Shown: positions 17,886 to 26,849, numbered from the stretch's first letter. The stretch is 64,000 nucleotides of DNA from Virgibacillus sp. SK37 (GCF_000725285.1 NZ_CP007161.1:3696213-3760212), one strand, 5' to 3'. Notes: generated by a model from the sequence alone, not told the origin. Numbers and translations are program-made.

Positions 17886-18920
17886 TTACTGCATTTTTTC
17901 TATCCTTGTTGCAGGGGCTGCAGTTGGCTTTCCTAAATAATAGCCCTGGAATAGATCATATCCCATATCAGCTAAGTACAATAAGTCCTCTTCCTGCTCT
18001 ACACCTTCTGCCAATGCCTTTGCGCCCATATTATGTGCAATTGTTAACACAGACTTTGCCACATGTTGTTTTTGCGCGTCCTGACTCACTCCATTTGTAT
18101 ATTCCATCGCTAACTTCACAAAGTCAGGCTCCATATTGGACAACATCTCTACATCATTATAACCTACTCCTACATCATCCAGCGCATACTTAAACCCGTG
18201 TGACCGATAATAATTTAAGATCGATTTTAAATGCGCAACATCCTCTATCTGTTCTGTTTCAACGACCTCGAAAGCGACCTGTTCAGGCTGTATATTCAGT
18301 TTTTCAATTAATTTAATCGTAGTTGCCAGGCAATGCTCCGGTACATAAATAGCTGTAGGTATAAAATTAATAAATATAAGCTTATCTCCCACAGCTTCCG
18401 CATTTTTTACACAAGTAATTCTGCATGCCCTATCCAGGGAGAATGTACGATTTCTAATCTTAGCAGCCTCAAACATTTTAAAGGGAGGAATAATCTTCCC
18501 TTCGTTGTCCAAGCCCCGCGACAATAATTCATGACCTACAATTTCTAATGTACCAGCTGTCCAACTAACGATTGGCTGATAATGGGTAGCGATCGATTCG
18601 TTTTGTATTACATCATCTATCCAGCTCGCTTCACGCTCCTGTTTAAATTGAGCAATTGGTTTCAAAGGGGTTTTATACTTTAACGGCTTGCGGACATCTG
18701 CCAAAGCGACAACTATATGACTCTCACTTAGATGCGCCTCCGCATAATCCATAAAGTCAAAAAAGATGGACTCTATCATCCACACGTTTGCAGGATCTAT
18801 CCTCTTCCAATTTTCTGTTGGAAGGCTATTAAAATAACTTAAAAGTCGCTGTGCATCTTGCTTATCTGAAAAACATACGGTATATCCCTTTTCTTGTGGT
18901 GCACAAATATCACAACTCAT
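17886..18920 (-). CDS. EAL-domain cyclic-di-GMP phosphodiesterase
   Basis: The 344-residue protein has an unrecognised N-terminal part (about 1-95, with C3, C6 and C16) and a C-terminal EAL domain (about 105-335). Residues needed for c-di-GMP hydrolysis are all visible: E131 in ELLSR, N185, E218/E221, D248-D249 (variant DDVGVG), K269, E305 and Q325 (QGYYLGKP). It is therefore probably active and lowers c-di-GMP. No GGDEF or membrane segment is seen. It stands alone; the cysteines could make a redox or metal input, which is speculative. Confidence 0.88.
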   Translation of the reverse strand: MSCDICAPQEKGYTVCFSDKQDAQRLLSYFNSLPTENWKRIDPANVWMIESIFFDFMDYAEAHLSESHIVVALADVRKPLKYKTPLKPIAQFKQEREASWIDDVIQNESIATHYQPIVSWTAGTLEIVGHELLSRGLDNEGKIIPPFKMFEAAKIRNRTFSLDRACRITCVKNAEAVGDKLIFINFIPTAIYVPEHCLATTIKLIEKLNIQPEQVAFEVVETEQIEDVAHLKSILNYYRSHGFKYALDDVGVGYNDVEMLSNMEPDFVKLAMEYTNGVSQDAQKQHVAKSVLTIAHNMGAKALAEGVEQEEDLLYLADMGYDLFQGYYLGKPTAAPATRIEKMQ

Positions 18921-19059
18921 TCTCCATTCCCCTTTTATCTAGTGTCTTTTTTATATTCGACAAAAAGATACAATATCCTTCTTTAGTACTAGAAAAAGGC
19001 GAGCTAAATCCCCTGATATATAGATTAATTGAGATGTGGCAGCTTACTTTTATAACACA

Positions 19060-19097
19060 AAAAGGAAATAGAATCTTAATTAGATTTCATTTCCTTT
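19060..19097. terminator. Terminator of the Rpn nuclease gene
   Basis: AAAGGAAAT-GAATC (19061-19075) pairs with GATT-CATTTCCTTT (19083-19096), ending in a T-run; it can work from both strands. Confidence 0.75.
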
Positions 19098-19121
19098 TTA
19101 CATTTAACTTATACAGTTAGA

Positions 19122-20330
19122 CTATATTTCACGTTGAAGTTGAATAACTCGTTCAATGGATAGCCCCGTTGTTTCTGCCACGGTTTCACTATCCATGTCA
19201 TTTATTAATAAACGCCGGGCAATTTTCTCTTGTGTGGATTTCTCTCCTTCTTTTATCCCCTCAGCGATTCCTTCCGCTTTTCCTTCCGCAATTCCCTTAG
19301 CTAATCCTTCTTGTCTTCCTTCTTGTCTTCCTTCTTCTCTTCCTTCTTTTCTTCCTTTAGCTAATCCTTCTTGCTTTCCTTCTTGCTTTCCTTCTTGCTT
19401 TCCTTCTTCTCTTCCTTCCCTAATTGCCTTCTCTTTCGCTTCCTGCAGCCTGAGCTCTGCCTCGCGCTGGGCGGCTTCTTCATCATTAATTTGCTTCAAA
19501 CGCGATTCATAAGCAAAATATTCTTCCTGTGTCATACTTAGTTGCTCCCAGTTTTGAAAAGCAGCACGCACCGATTTATCCTTCATAGCAATCGCCTCCA
19601 GCTCTTGATAAATATCATCGTAAACCTTTTTATTTCGATAATCCACCATACCAAGCATTAATAGCCATCTAACTAAAACATCGTTCCATGGATCTAGATT
19701 ACCATTCTTCCAGTCTCTTATTAATTTGGGCATTTCTATAAAATGATATCCCATGACATCCGTCAACTTAAATTTTTCCTCATCTTCATATAAATGATAC
19801 ATTGTATGAAAACGATCTGTCTGTTGAAATAAATTGAAATTCATTATATTAATGGCAATCACTGGCTGTAGTTCTTTGTAGCTCATCCTTTTCTGCAAAG
19901 GACTACGGTAGATGCCTGCCCAATAGTAGATAGATCGTTTTACCATGTCATATTTGTTAGTAAACTGAATTTCAACGTTAATTCGTTCATTTTCATCTGT
20001 TATTGCGAGAAAATCAAGCCTGGATTGCTTGTCATCTACATATTCACCTCCGGATTCCGTGCTGGTGAATGCTATTTCTTTTATGACTTTGCGACCGGAT
20101 TTTTTTAGAATGGCATTTAAAAATACAACAGTAATATCCTTATTTTTTTCACTTCCAAATAACTGTTTAAAAGCATAGTCTACTTTCAAATCCATTAACT
20201 TTTCCAGAGGGACATGTTTCAATAACTTTTCTCTTTCAGTTTGGTTTGCTGATTTTTGCTTATAAAAACCAGCGTCTTCCATTACTGTTATCGATGAGGA
20301 GTTTGGTCGTAAAGGTATATTCAGGGGCAT
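19122..20330 (-). CDS. Rpn/PD-(D/E)XK nuclease family protein (putative transposase-like)
   Basis: The 402-residue protein has the Rpn-family N-terminal nuclease domain (DYAFKQLFGSEKNKDI, then RLDFLA and INVEIQF as the D...ExQ catalytic set). A long charged tail follows, made of EGK/EGR/EGL repeats (about residues 310-370) and a short C-terminal helix-turn-helix-like end (LLINDMDSETVAETTGLSIE). Such proteins promote RecA-independent recombination or act as phage-defence nucleases. Repeats of 12 bp in the tail may vary in number by slippage. ATG has GGAAGTG upstream. Confidence 0.88.
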   Translation of the reverse strand: MPLNIPLRPNSSSITVMEDAGFYKQKSANQTEREKLLKHVPLEKLMDLKVDYAFKQLFGSEKNKDITVVFLNAILKKSGRKVIKEIAFTSTESGGEYVDDKQSRLDFLAITDENERINVEIQFTNKYDMVKRSIYYWAGIYRSPLQKRMSYKELQPVIAINIMNFNLFQQTDRFHTMYHLYEDEEKFKLTDVMGYHFIEMPKLIRDWKNGNLDPWNDVLVRWLLMLGMVDYRNKKVYDDIYQELEAIAMKDKSVRAAFQNWEQLSMTQEEYFAYESRLKQINDEEAAQREAELRLQEAKEKAIREGREEGKQEGKQEGKQEGLAKGRKEGREEGRQEGRQEGLAKGIAEGKAEGIAEGIKEGEKSTQEKIARRLLINDMDSETVAETTGLSIERVIQLQREI

Positions 20331-20386
20331 TTATAACACTTCCTTTTTCGAAGTGAGGACTGTACGGGGGATGTTTAACCACTTTT

Positions 20387-20435
20387 ATTATAATGAATAT
20401 TTAGATAATAATCAAATCGATTACTATCTAAATAT
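20387..20435 (-). promoter_or_regulatory. Rpn promoter overlapped by a 39-bp palindrome
   Basis: A consensus-like leftward promoter has -35 TTGATT (20415-20410), 17-bp spacer and -10 TATAAT (20392-20387). Arms ATATTTAGATA-TAATC (20397-20413) and GATTA-TATCTAAATAT (20419-20435), with one mismatch, cover the -35 and spacer, which is the position of an operator. Confidence 0.7.
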
Positions 20436-20471
20436 CCGTGTTGAATCTTATGGGTACTTTTTTAAAAAAAT

Positions 20472-20951
20472 CTACTTTGCTCCGGCCTGTTGAAGTATTT
20501 CAACTATTTCTGTATATCCTTTAGTTTTAGCATGGGGAAGTGGTGTTACGCCGTCATTATCCGGGATATTCACGTCTGCACCATGCTTGATTAATATTTG
20601 AATGGTCTCCTGTTGTTTTTCTCCACCATCGCTGAGAATAATCGCTTCTAATAAGGCTGTCCAACCCAAATCGTTTATATGGTTTACATCAACTTCCGTG
20701 TTTTCTACTAATTCCTTTATGACATCAATATGACCATGTTCCGCGGCAGGAATCAAAGCTGTACCACCATATCGATTTAATAAAATTGGATCTGCCCCTG
20801 CTTCTATTGTTAGCTTCAGAATTTCCAAATAACCTTCTGCACCTGCATAAAGAAATGGATTGTTTTGCATATTATCCCGGAGATCAATATTAATTCCTTT
20901 TTCTATAAGGAGCTTAACAGCTTCCGGTTTGTTCGCATAAGTAGCAATCAC
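20472..20951 (-). pseudogene. Ankyrin-repeat protein lacking its N-terminus
   Basis: The frame encodes about 4.5 ankyrin repeats (ANKPEAVKLLIEKG; LKLTIEAGADP; GGTALIPAAEHGHIDV; ILIKHGADVNIPDNDG). It opens in the middle of a repeat with only a GTG at 20951, no RBS in register, and an in-frame TAA just before. The usual start of such proteins and the first repeat are missing. The 5' border is fused to a 20-codon ORF of different origin, so this is most likely a decayed gene; translation from the GTG cannot be excluded. Confidence 0.6.
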
Positions 20952-21010
20952 TTGTCCATTTTTTTATGAAAGCCGGTTTCTATCCGTACATTTGTTAGCC
21001 AACAGTTCAT
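20948..21010 (-). pseudogene. 20-codon remnant resembling an amidohydrolase N-terminus
   Basis: ATG 21010, preceded by GGAGGAGG, reads MNCWLTNVRIETGF... to a TGA at 20948. WLTNVRIETG resembles the first beta-strand of amidohydrolase-superfamily proteins. The frame then shifts at an A7 tract into the ankyrin frame. It looks like a deletion junction between two old genes. Confidence 0.35.
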
Positions 21011-21411
21011 TGTCTGCCTCCTCCTATTTGCTATAAATTGTGGCAGGTCCGGAGCTGCCTTTTCGTTTATATAAAATTTCATTGTTTATCTTAATTCCTT
21101 CTAACCTGTTGAAAAGCACATAACCTTGCACGTTATCAAACGATCCAAAATAGCCTAGTAATTTGTAGTGTATCGAAAGACATCCCTTTTTGCGAATAAA
21201 ACAAATACGGGCTCAAGAAAAGTACCTTATTGACAATAGGAGTGAAAGATGATATTCATTATCTACTTCCCTGTATCTGTTGTTCGGATAATACCAAAGC
21301 TGTCTATTTAAAAGTAACCACAGGTTGTTGGCAAAAAAGTATTCAAAACACCAATCTGTTTTCGCGTTTCACATAGATAAAGAGAAGTTGAACCGAAAAT
21401 CTCAGTGAAAA
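21011..21411. other. Gene-free stretch containing one copy of a dispersed repeat
   Basis: Apart from the repeat at 21147-21175 and the MFS leader, no coding or RNA structure is recognised. Confidence 0.4.
21147..21175 (+). repeat. Dispersed 29-bp repeat, copy 1
   Basis: AAAATAGCCTAGTAATTTGT... through GTGTATCG; matches 23533-23561 with a single T/C difference, and similarity continues imperfectly (GCGAA.AA...ATACG) on the 3' side. Confidence 0.8.
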
Positions 21412-21483
21412 TTGATCGAAACAGAAATTGATAAATGCAGTACAGGCATCATTTGCTTTGCTGCTTGGAAAGGAGTATGTTTC

Positions 21484-22713
21484 GTGAGTATTTATACGTA
21501 TGAAGAGCTGAAGCGTTATAATCAAGTTCTTTTAATTTCAGGGATTATTGTGGTTGCTTTTAATTTGCGTGCAGCATTAACTTCTGTGGGGCCGTTAGTC
21601 GGGATCATTCGGGAAACACTGGCACTTCCGAATTGGAGTATTGGAATATTAACCAGTTTGCCTTTGTTTGCATTCGCACTAATGTCTCCGATCGCACCAA
21701 AATTGGGGGTGAAATACAGCAAAGAAGTAGTCATGATTGCCGGAATGATTATTCTTTGTCTAGGACTTTTACTGCGTTCGGTACCATTTGTACCACTTCT
21801 GTTCGGTGGTACCATATTACTTGGAATTGGAATAGCAGTAGCCAACGTCTTGCTGCCCGGTGTTATAAAAGAACGGTTTCCAAATCGGGTTCCTTTGATG
21901 ACAAGTGTTTATGCAACAGCTATGGGACTGTTTGCTGCGCTTGCTTCAGGTGTTAGTATACCAATTGCTGAGGGGGCTGGCCTTGGATGGCAAATCGCAC
22001 TGGGTATCTGGGTTGTTCCCGCCCTTGCTGCAATTGCAATTTGGGTTTACTTTGTCAAACAACGCACTTCTGCCAACAAAGTTCGCATGCATTATGTATA
22101 CGCTAGTAACACCAAAATGTGGCGCTCGCCGCTTGCATGGCAGGTAGCTATTTTTATGGGTCTGCAGGCTTTTTTATACAATGTAATGATCACATGGCTG
22201 CCGGATATATTGTTTGATTATGGTGTAAACAAAGAAACAGCCGGCTGGATGCTATCCTTTAACCAGTTTATCGGTTTGCCTGCCAGTCTTTTAGCACCTA
22301 TAATTGCGGGGAAATTTAAATCACAGCAAGGCATGGTGATTGTGCTAAGTCTTCTATTCTTTCTGGGTTTTGCTGGCTTACTTGTCGGAGATTCATATCA
22401 ATTAATGGTGGCAAGTGTCATTATAATGGGCATAGGTTCAGGAGGCATCTTCCCGTTAGCATTGGCCTTTTTAGGGATGCGTGCCAAGGATGGGCAGGAA
22501 GCAGCTGAGTTATCCGGTATGGCTCAGGCTGTTGGCTACTTTTTAGCAGCTGTCGGTCCAATTCTTATGGGTTATTTAGTAGATGCCACTGGTAGCTGGA
22601 CATATCCACTGATAACATTATTAATTGTTTCCATACTAACACTCATTGTTGGCCTGGGCGCCGGTCGAAACAGAGTCGTCTCCGATGACTTTGCTGTCGA
22701 ATCTACAAACTGA
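21484..22713 (+). CDS. MFS transporter, CynX/NimT family
   Basis: The 409-residue protein has 12 predicted membrane helices and the CynX/NimT signature near the N-terminus (FNLRAALTSVGPLVG). Relatives export or import cyanate, 2-nitroimidazole or other small anions; the substrate here is unknown. The start is GTG 21484, with AAAGGAG (21470-21476) at 7-nt spacing; the longer frame from 21412 overlaps the RBS. It ends at a good terminator and is monocistronic. Confidence 0.87.
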   Translation: MSIYTYEELKRYNQVLLISGIIVVAFNLRAALTSVGPLVGIIRETLALPNWSIGILTSLPLFAFALMSPIAPKLGVKYSKEVVMIAGMIILCLGLLLRSVPFVPLLFGGTILLGIGIAVANVLLPGVIKERFPNRVPLMTSVYATAMGLFAALASGVSIPIAEGAGLGWQIALGIWVVPALAAIAIWVYFVKQRTSANKVRMHYVYASNTKMWRSPLAWQVAIFMGLQAFLYNVMITWLPDILFDYGVNKETAGWMLSFNQFIGLPASLLAPIIAGKFKSQQGMVIVLSLLFFLGFAGLLVGDSYQLMVASVIIMGIGSGGIFPLALAFLGMRAKDGQEAAELSGMAQAVGYFLAAVGPILMGYLVDATGSWTYPLITLLIVSILTLIVGLGAGRNRVVSDDFAVESTN

Positions 22714-22744
22714 GGGTTCAGAAAAAAATATTTTAATCCAATAA

Positions 22745-22773
22745 AAGCACCTGACATTTCAGGTGCTTCTCTT
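22745..22773 (+). terminator. Terminator of the CynX-type MFS gene
   Basis: AAGCACCTGA (22745-22754) pairs with TCAGGTGCTT (22759-22768), then a T-rich tract. Confidence 0.85.
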
Positions 22774-22867
22774 TATATTATTTATTATTTTCCAAATGTA
22801 CCTTATCTACCATTTAGACAACTTTCCTCTAATGATTTTTAAAAAATTTTGTTTCGAGATATACGAT

Positions 22868-23494
22868 CTAATAAGCAATTCCGACACGTTTCCGGATAAA
22901 TGTATCCTCTGTCAGCTGGCTATAAGCAAACGCAGCCGTGTCCTGTACGGAAATCTTCTTGCCATCCACTGGCAGCACCTCTGCTTCCACTCGGTAATCT
23001 CCTTTTTCTTCCCCCTCAGGCAAATAGGTTGGACAAACAAGGGTCCAATCAAGATTTGAACTCTGTAAAAACTGATATGCAGCTAAATGATCCTCTGCTG
23101 CAGTCGTTGATTTTCGTTTTGACTCATTGGACTGAAAACGATAGATGTCAGGATTTTGCCTGCTGTTTAAAATACCTGCCGTTCCAATGGCAATATACCT
23201 TTTGACGTGATATTGGTTCATGAGCTGAACAAGTGCTGGTGTAAAACGGGAAAGCACATTATTTTTATCCGTATTTAATGCACTTACTACCACTTCTACA
23301 GAAAGAGTCGTCATGGCTTTTTCCAACGCTTCCTCATCCAGTACATCGCCCGTGACCACGTGCAAATGTGGGTGCTCAGATGTTATTTTCTCAGGTGATC
23401 GGGCAAGTGTTACAACCTCATGGCCATCGTGCAGCATTTTCTCCAGCAGGGCACTTCCAACCCGCCCCGTTGATCCTAATAGTAATATGTTCAC
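22868..23494 (-). CDS. NAD(P)-binding protein, atypical SDR (NmrA-like)
   Basis: The 208-residue protein starts with a Rossmann glycine motif (LLLGSTGRVGSALLEKM) and has the short atypical-SDR layout of flavin-reductase/NAD(P)H-binding proteins, without a YxxxK catalytic pair in the classic position. I choose GTG 23494 because GGAGG (23506-23502, minus) is 7 nt upstream and the Rossmann strand begins directly after it; the ATG at 23524 has no RBS. Function unknown. It is followed upstream by a dispersed repeat and another SDR. Confidence 0.75.
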   Translation of the reverse strand: MNILLLGSTGRVGSALLEKMLHDGHEVVTLARSPEKITSEHPHLHVVTGDVLDEEALEKAMTTLSVEVVVSALNTDKNNVLSRFTPALVQLMNQYHVKRYIAIGTAGILNSRQNPDIYRFQSNESKRKSTTAAEDHLAAYQFLQSSNLDWTLVCPTYLPEGEEKGDYRVEAEVLPVDGKKISVQDTAAFAYSQLTEDTFIRKRVGIAY

Positions 23495-23532
23495 AGGCTT
23501 ACCTCCAATTTGGACTGTTGTCATTATATATT

Positions 23533-23561
23533 AAAATAGCCTAGTAACTTGTAGTGTATCG
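23533..23561 (+). repeat. Dispersed 29-bp repeat, copy 2
   Basis: Second copy of the element at 21147-21175 (28/29 identical, same orientation); it lies between two oxidoreductase genes. Confidence 0.8.
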
Positions 23562-23587
23562 GCGAACAAAAAAATACGAATAACCTG

Positions 23588-24379
23588 CTAGCGCATCACC
23601 GTACCACCAGAGATTTTTACAGACTCACCAACAATATTTGCCGCTGCATCTGTCATTAAGAAAGCTATCGTATTAGCCACTTCCTCTGGCTCTGACATGC
23701 GACCAGAAGGAACAGAGGACTGAAGAAGTTCTTCCACGGAAGTACCGGTACGTGCCGCTTTATTTTCTACAGACTGCTGACCCATCGCTGTACCCACCCA
23801 TCCCGGGCATACTGCATTTACTCGGATGCCATGTTCAATCGCTTCCACAGCCATCGATTGTGTAAAGCCAATCAGCGCAAATTTGGAACCTGAATAGGCA
23901 GTATTCCCATGAGTCCCACGCAAACCGGACAGGGAGGATACATTAACAATCGCCCCACGCTTCTTCTTCAGCATCTTCTTGTAAACAAGCTGTGTCAGTA
24001 AAACGGTCGATGTATAATTAATATCCATGATGCTCTCCAGCTTTTCTTTCGTCAGCTCATCCACTGTACTGCCACCCGCAATTCCGGCATTGTTCACAAG
24101 CAACGTAATCGGTCCACAAGCCTTCTCCGCCTGCTCTACAAGTGTTTCCCGATCACTATCTTTATCAAGATCAGCAAGCTGCTTGCATATTTTCGCATCT
24201 GGATATGTGCTTCGAATTTCCTCCGCAACATTTTCCAGCTTCTCCTCATTTCTACCAGTAATCGTCACAGCAGCCCCCATCCCTGCAAGCGTCTTTGCCG
24301 TAGCCGCGCCAATGCCACCAGTTGCTCCAGTGATAAGTGCATGTTCGTTTTTTAGTGCTTGGTTGGAGAAAATAGACAT
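23588..24379 (-). CDS. SDR family oxidoreductase
   Basis: The 263-residue classical SDR has TGATGGIG (18-25), NNAGIAGG, and the S...YSGSK active site (LSGLRGTHGNTAYSGSK). TGRNEEK after beta-2 contains an arginine in place of the acidic residue, favouring NADP(H). The ATG has AAAGGAG 8 nt upstream. Neighbouring genes do not point to a pathway. Confidence 0.87.
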   Translation of the reverse strand: MSIFSNQALKNEHALITGATGGIGAATAKTLAGMGAAVTITGRNEEKLENVAEEIRSTYPDAKICKQLADLDKDSDRETLVEQAEKACGPITLLVNNAGIAGGSTVDELTKEKLESIMDINYTSTVLLTQLVYKKMLKKKRGAIVNVSSLSGLRGTHGNTAYSGSKFALIGFTQSMAVEAIEHGIRVNAVCPGWVGTAMGQQSVENKAARTGTSVEELLQSSVPSGRMSEPEEVANTIAFLMTDAAANIVGESVKISGGTVMR

Positions 24380-24628
24380 GATAATCGCTCCTTTGTTGGT
24401 TTTGGTTGTATTATTGGTTAGTTCCTCTTTTGGGGGTGGGGTTAAACGCTATTACTTGTTGTAACATGTAAAATCACTTTTTATTGAATAATAATCAATT
24501 CATGTAGTCCTTGGTTTGTAATTCTTCCTACCTTTTGCAGTTGTCAAGTAAGCCTTGACAACTGCCTCTTCACCCAGTTTCTTCTCTTCAATAAGTATGC
24601 TGCTTTCTCAATATAAAAACTAAAAACA

Positions 24629-24664
24629 AAACCCTCCAAACTAACTTAATAGTTTAAAGGGTTT
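24629..24664 (-). terminator. Terminator of gbsR within a gene-free stretch
   Basis: AAACCCT-AAACT (24629-24641) pairs with AGTTT-AGGGTTT (24651-24664); on the minus strand it is followed by a T-rich run. The remainder of 24380-24691 shows nothing recognisable. Confidence 0.82.
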
Positions 24665-24691
24665 CTATTCGGTGAGTGACACGCACCATAA

Positions 24692-25267
24692 CTACACTTC
24701 ATCCACATCATCTACAGGTATATAATCAAATATTTCACCGGATTTGGTAAGCTTTGTTAGCTTCTCCAACCAACGATAATAGACCATGGCATCTGCGAGT
24801 TGTTGATAATCCAATTCAGCCTTTTCTCTTGATGCTTCGTCTGTCTCACTATCCTCGATTACCTCTTTAAGTAGTGCCTGGGCCTTCTTCAGACTAGCCA
24901 AATACATACTCACTTCCCGTTCCCACTTCATCCCATAAAATTGAGTAAAGTAATTGAAGAAATTCTTTTCAGCTATGAACGAGTCCTTTCGCGAGCCCTT
25001 TTGCCATACCTTTTGAACGATATTGATTTCTTGCAGCTTACGGACGGAAGTACTCATGCTTGGTTTACTCATACCGAGTGCGTCTTTCATTTCATCGAGA
25101 GTAATCGGTTCATGTTTAAAATACATGGTTGCATACAAACGTCCCACTGAAGGAGTAACGCCATACAGATCCATCGTTTCTGAGATTGTATTAATCATCA
25201 TACGTTCAACCTGATCAATCTTTTCTTCCGCATTTCCATTCAGTGAATTATTCTGTTTTCCTTCCAT
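24692..25267 (-). CDS. gbsR: GbsR-type choline-sensing repressor (MarR-like)
   Basis: The 191-residue protein has a winged helix (about 35-100: GVTPSVGRLYATMYF, MSKPSMSTSVRKLQE, VWQKGSRKDSF) and the helical tail of the GbsR/MarR group. In Bacillus subtilis GbsR represses choline uptake and choline-to-betaine genes until choline binds. Its location beside a betaine-type binding protein, betB and betA fits this role. It is separated from the binding-protein gene by a terminator, so it has its own transcript. Confidence 0.87.
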   Translation of the reverse strand: MEGKQNNSLNGNAEEKIDQVERMMINTISETMDLYGVTPSVGRLYATMYFKHEPITLDEMKDALGMSKPSMSTSVRKLQEINIVQKVWQKGSRKDSFIAEKNFFNYFTQFYGMKWEREVSMYLASLKKAQALLKEVIEDSETDEASREKAELDYQQLADAMVYYRWLEKLTKLTKSGEIFDYIPVDDVDEV

Positions 25268-25461
25268 GGTGGCACCTCTTTTTTATAAATTACATTTGCC
25301 TCATATTCATGCGAGTAAGGAAGCTTCTATTATAATTGTTACCATCGTAAAATAGCGACATGTTTATTTAGTTCGTTTATAACAAATTAAATGTTTCTTT
25401 TATTTTATAATTAGTATGGCAAAGAAGCAAATTAAATTTAACAATAGCTTCCTCCTTTACA

Positions 25462-25496
25462 AAAGAGACGATCCCCTTATCGAGTATCGTCTCTTT
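25462..25496 (-). terminator. Terminator of the substrate-binding protein gene
   Basis: AAAGAGACGAT (25462-25472) and its exact complement ATCGTCTCTTT (25486-25496) form the stem; TTTT follows on the minus strand. Confidence 0.88.
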
Positions 25497-25504
25497 GCCT
25501 TCGT

Positions 25505-26404
25505 TTACTTCATCCACTTGTCAATGACATCCTGATTTTCTTCCACCCATTTTTGGGCGCCCTCAATCGGATTGTCTTCATTTTCTTGAATGTTAATCAT
25601 TAAATCACCAAGCTGCTCATCATCCAGTTTAAAGTTTGTCAGCCATTTACTGACTTCTTCGTGATCTGCATTAAATTTATCACGGGTTGCCATATAAATT
25701 TTCTCTACCTCACCAAAGGTTTTTTTCGGATCTTCTAAGAACTTCAGATCCACTTCAGAGAATATATAATGTGGCTTCCATAGTGGAGCAACAATCGGTT
25801 CCTTATCTTTTACCGCCTTCTTAATAGATGAAATCATTGCCGCTGTACTGCTCGCTGTCAATTCATACTCAAGCCCGTATTCATCAATAACATCCTGTGT
25901 AACCAACATGGTTCCTGCTCCGGACTCAAAGCCGATTATTTCCCCATTAAATTTATCTTTATTTTTATTCAAGTCCTCAATACTATTTATATCCTCCATA
26001 TATGTTGGTACAGCCAATCCAACTCTACCATTCTCATACCACGGTTCTTCAAAGAAATTGGCTTGATCTTTAAACTGCTCATAGTAACTCTTATCCTGGA
26101 CCGGCAACCAGATTTCCGGTGCGATATCTAAATCTCCTGATGCTAATGCAGCCATCTGTGGTCCCATTTCAAGCAGTTTTAACTCAACATTATATCCGTT
26201 ATCCTCTAATATCGTCTTCCATAAATTCGTAACTGCAATATTTTCAGGCCAATTAATCTGCCCGATTGAGATTGTCCCTTTGCTATCTCTTGATTCATCA
26301 GAGCTGCTATCCGAATCTGCACCTTCACTCGTTGAACCACATGCCGCGAGTACAAAAAGTATAATAGAAATTAAAATTAATTGACCTGCTCTTTTAAAAT
26401 TCAT
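25505..26404 (-). CDS. Glycine betaine/choline ABC transporter substrate-binding lipoprotein (OpuAC-like)
   Basis: The 299-residue lipoprotein (lipobox LAAC near residue 22) carries an OpuAC-type binding domain: IGQINWPENIAVTNLWK, then GDLDIAPEIWLPVQD, with several tryptophans suited to cation-pi binding of a quaternary amine. The start ATG 26404 has AAAGGTG about 10 nt upstream; the frame's earlier ATG (26425) has no RBS. No permease or ATPase gene is adjacent, so it must use a transporter encoded elsewhere. Choline as ligand is inferred from the bet neighbours. Confidence 0.85.
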   Translation of the reverse strand: MNFKRAGQLILISIILFVLAACGSTSEGADSDSSSDESRDSKGTISIGQINWPENIAVTNLWKTILEDNGYNVELKLLEMGPQMAALASGDLDIAPEIWLPVQDKSYYEQFKDQANFFEEPWYENGRVGLAVPTYMEDINSIEDLNKNKDKFNGEIIGFESGAGTMLVTQDVIDEYGLEYELTASSTAAMISSIKKAVKDKEPIVAPLWKPHYIFSEVDLKFLEDPKKTFGEVEKIYMATRDKFNADHEEVSKWLTNFKLDDEQLGDLMINIQENEDNPIEGAQKWVEENQDVIDKWMK

Positions 26405-26533
26405 TAAATATAAACACCTTTCCATTTTAAAATTTAGCTAACATCCAGTAAAAAATACGCCTTTTCTTCAAGTGTGTATTTAAATTACATGAGATGATTC
26501 GTTATCTCGCCTCCCTTTTATTAAATAAAATAA

Positions 26534-26818
26534 ATTTGTTAAATATTTTTTTAACAAATAGTCTATATCTAATAGATTAAAGAAAAATCTCGTTTTGTCA
26601 AATCTGTATATTCTATTTATCTTGTTTCCTTGTTGTCTTGGAAGTAATGAGATAATTTTATACTTTTACAAAGATGAATAAAAATTTCATCAAAGGCATT
26701 TCTTTATAAATGTTTCCCCTGCCAATGCAACCAAAGCCCTTTCCGCTTTTATTTGACAAGTAAATGAAAGTCTTGTTAGGATTATTGTATTAAGAACGTT
26801 TAATTTTTATTTAACAAA
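26534..26818. promoter_or_regulatory. gbs/bet divergent control region with TTTAACAAA operators
   Basis: A perfect inverted repeat ATTTGTTAAA/TTTAACAAAT (26534-26559) lies downstream of a leftward promoter (-35 TTGACA 26601-26596, -10 TAATCT about 26579-26574). TTTAACAAA occurs again at 26810-26818, downstream of a rightward promoter (TTGACA 26753-26758, 18-bp spacer, TAGGAT 26777-26782). The shared motif after both promoters fits a GbsR roadblock. The rest of the 445-bp gap holds no ORF. Confidence 0.55.
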
Positions 26819-26849
26819 CTTAACAATAGAATCGCTTAGGAGTGATGAT

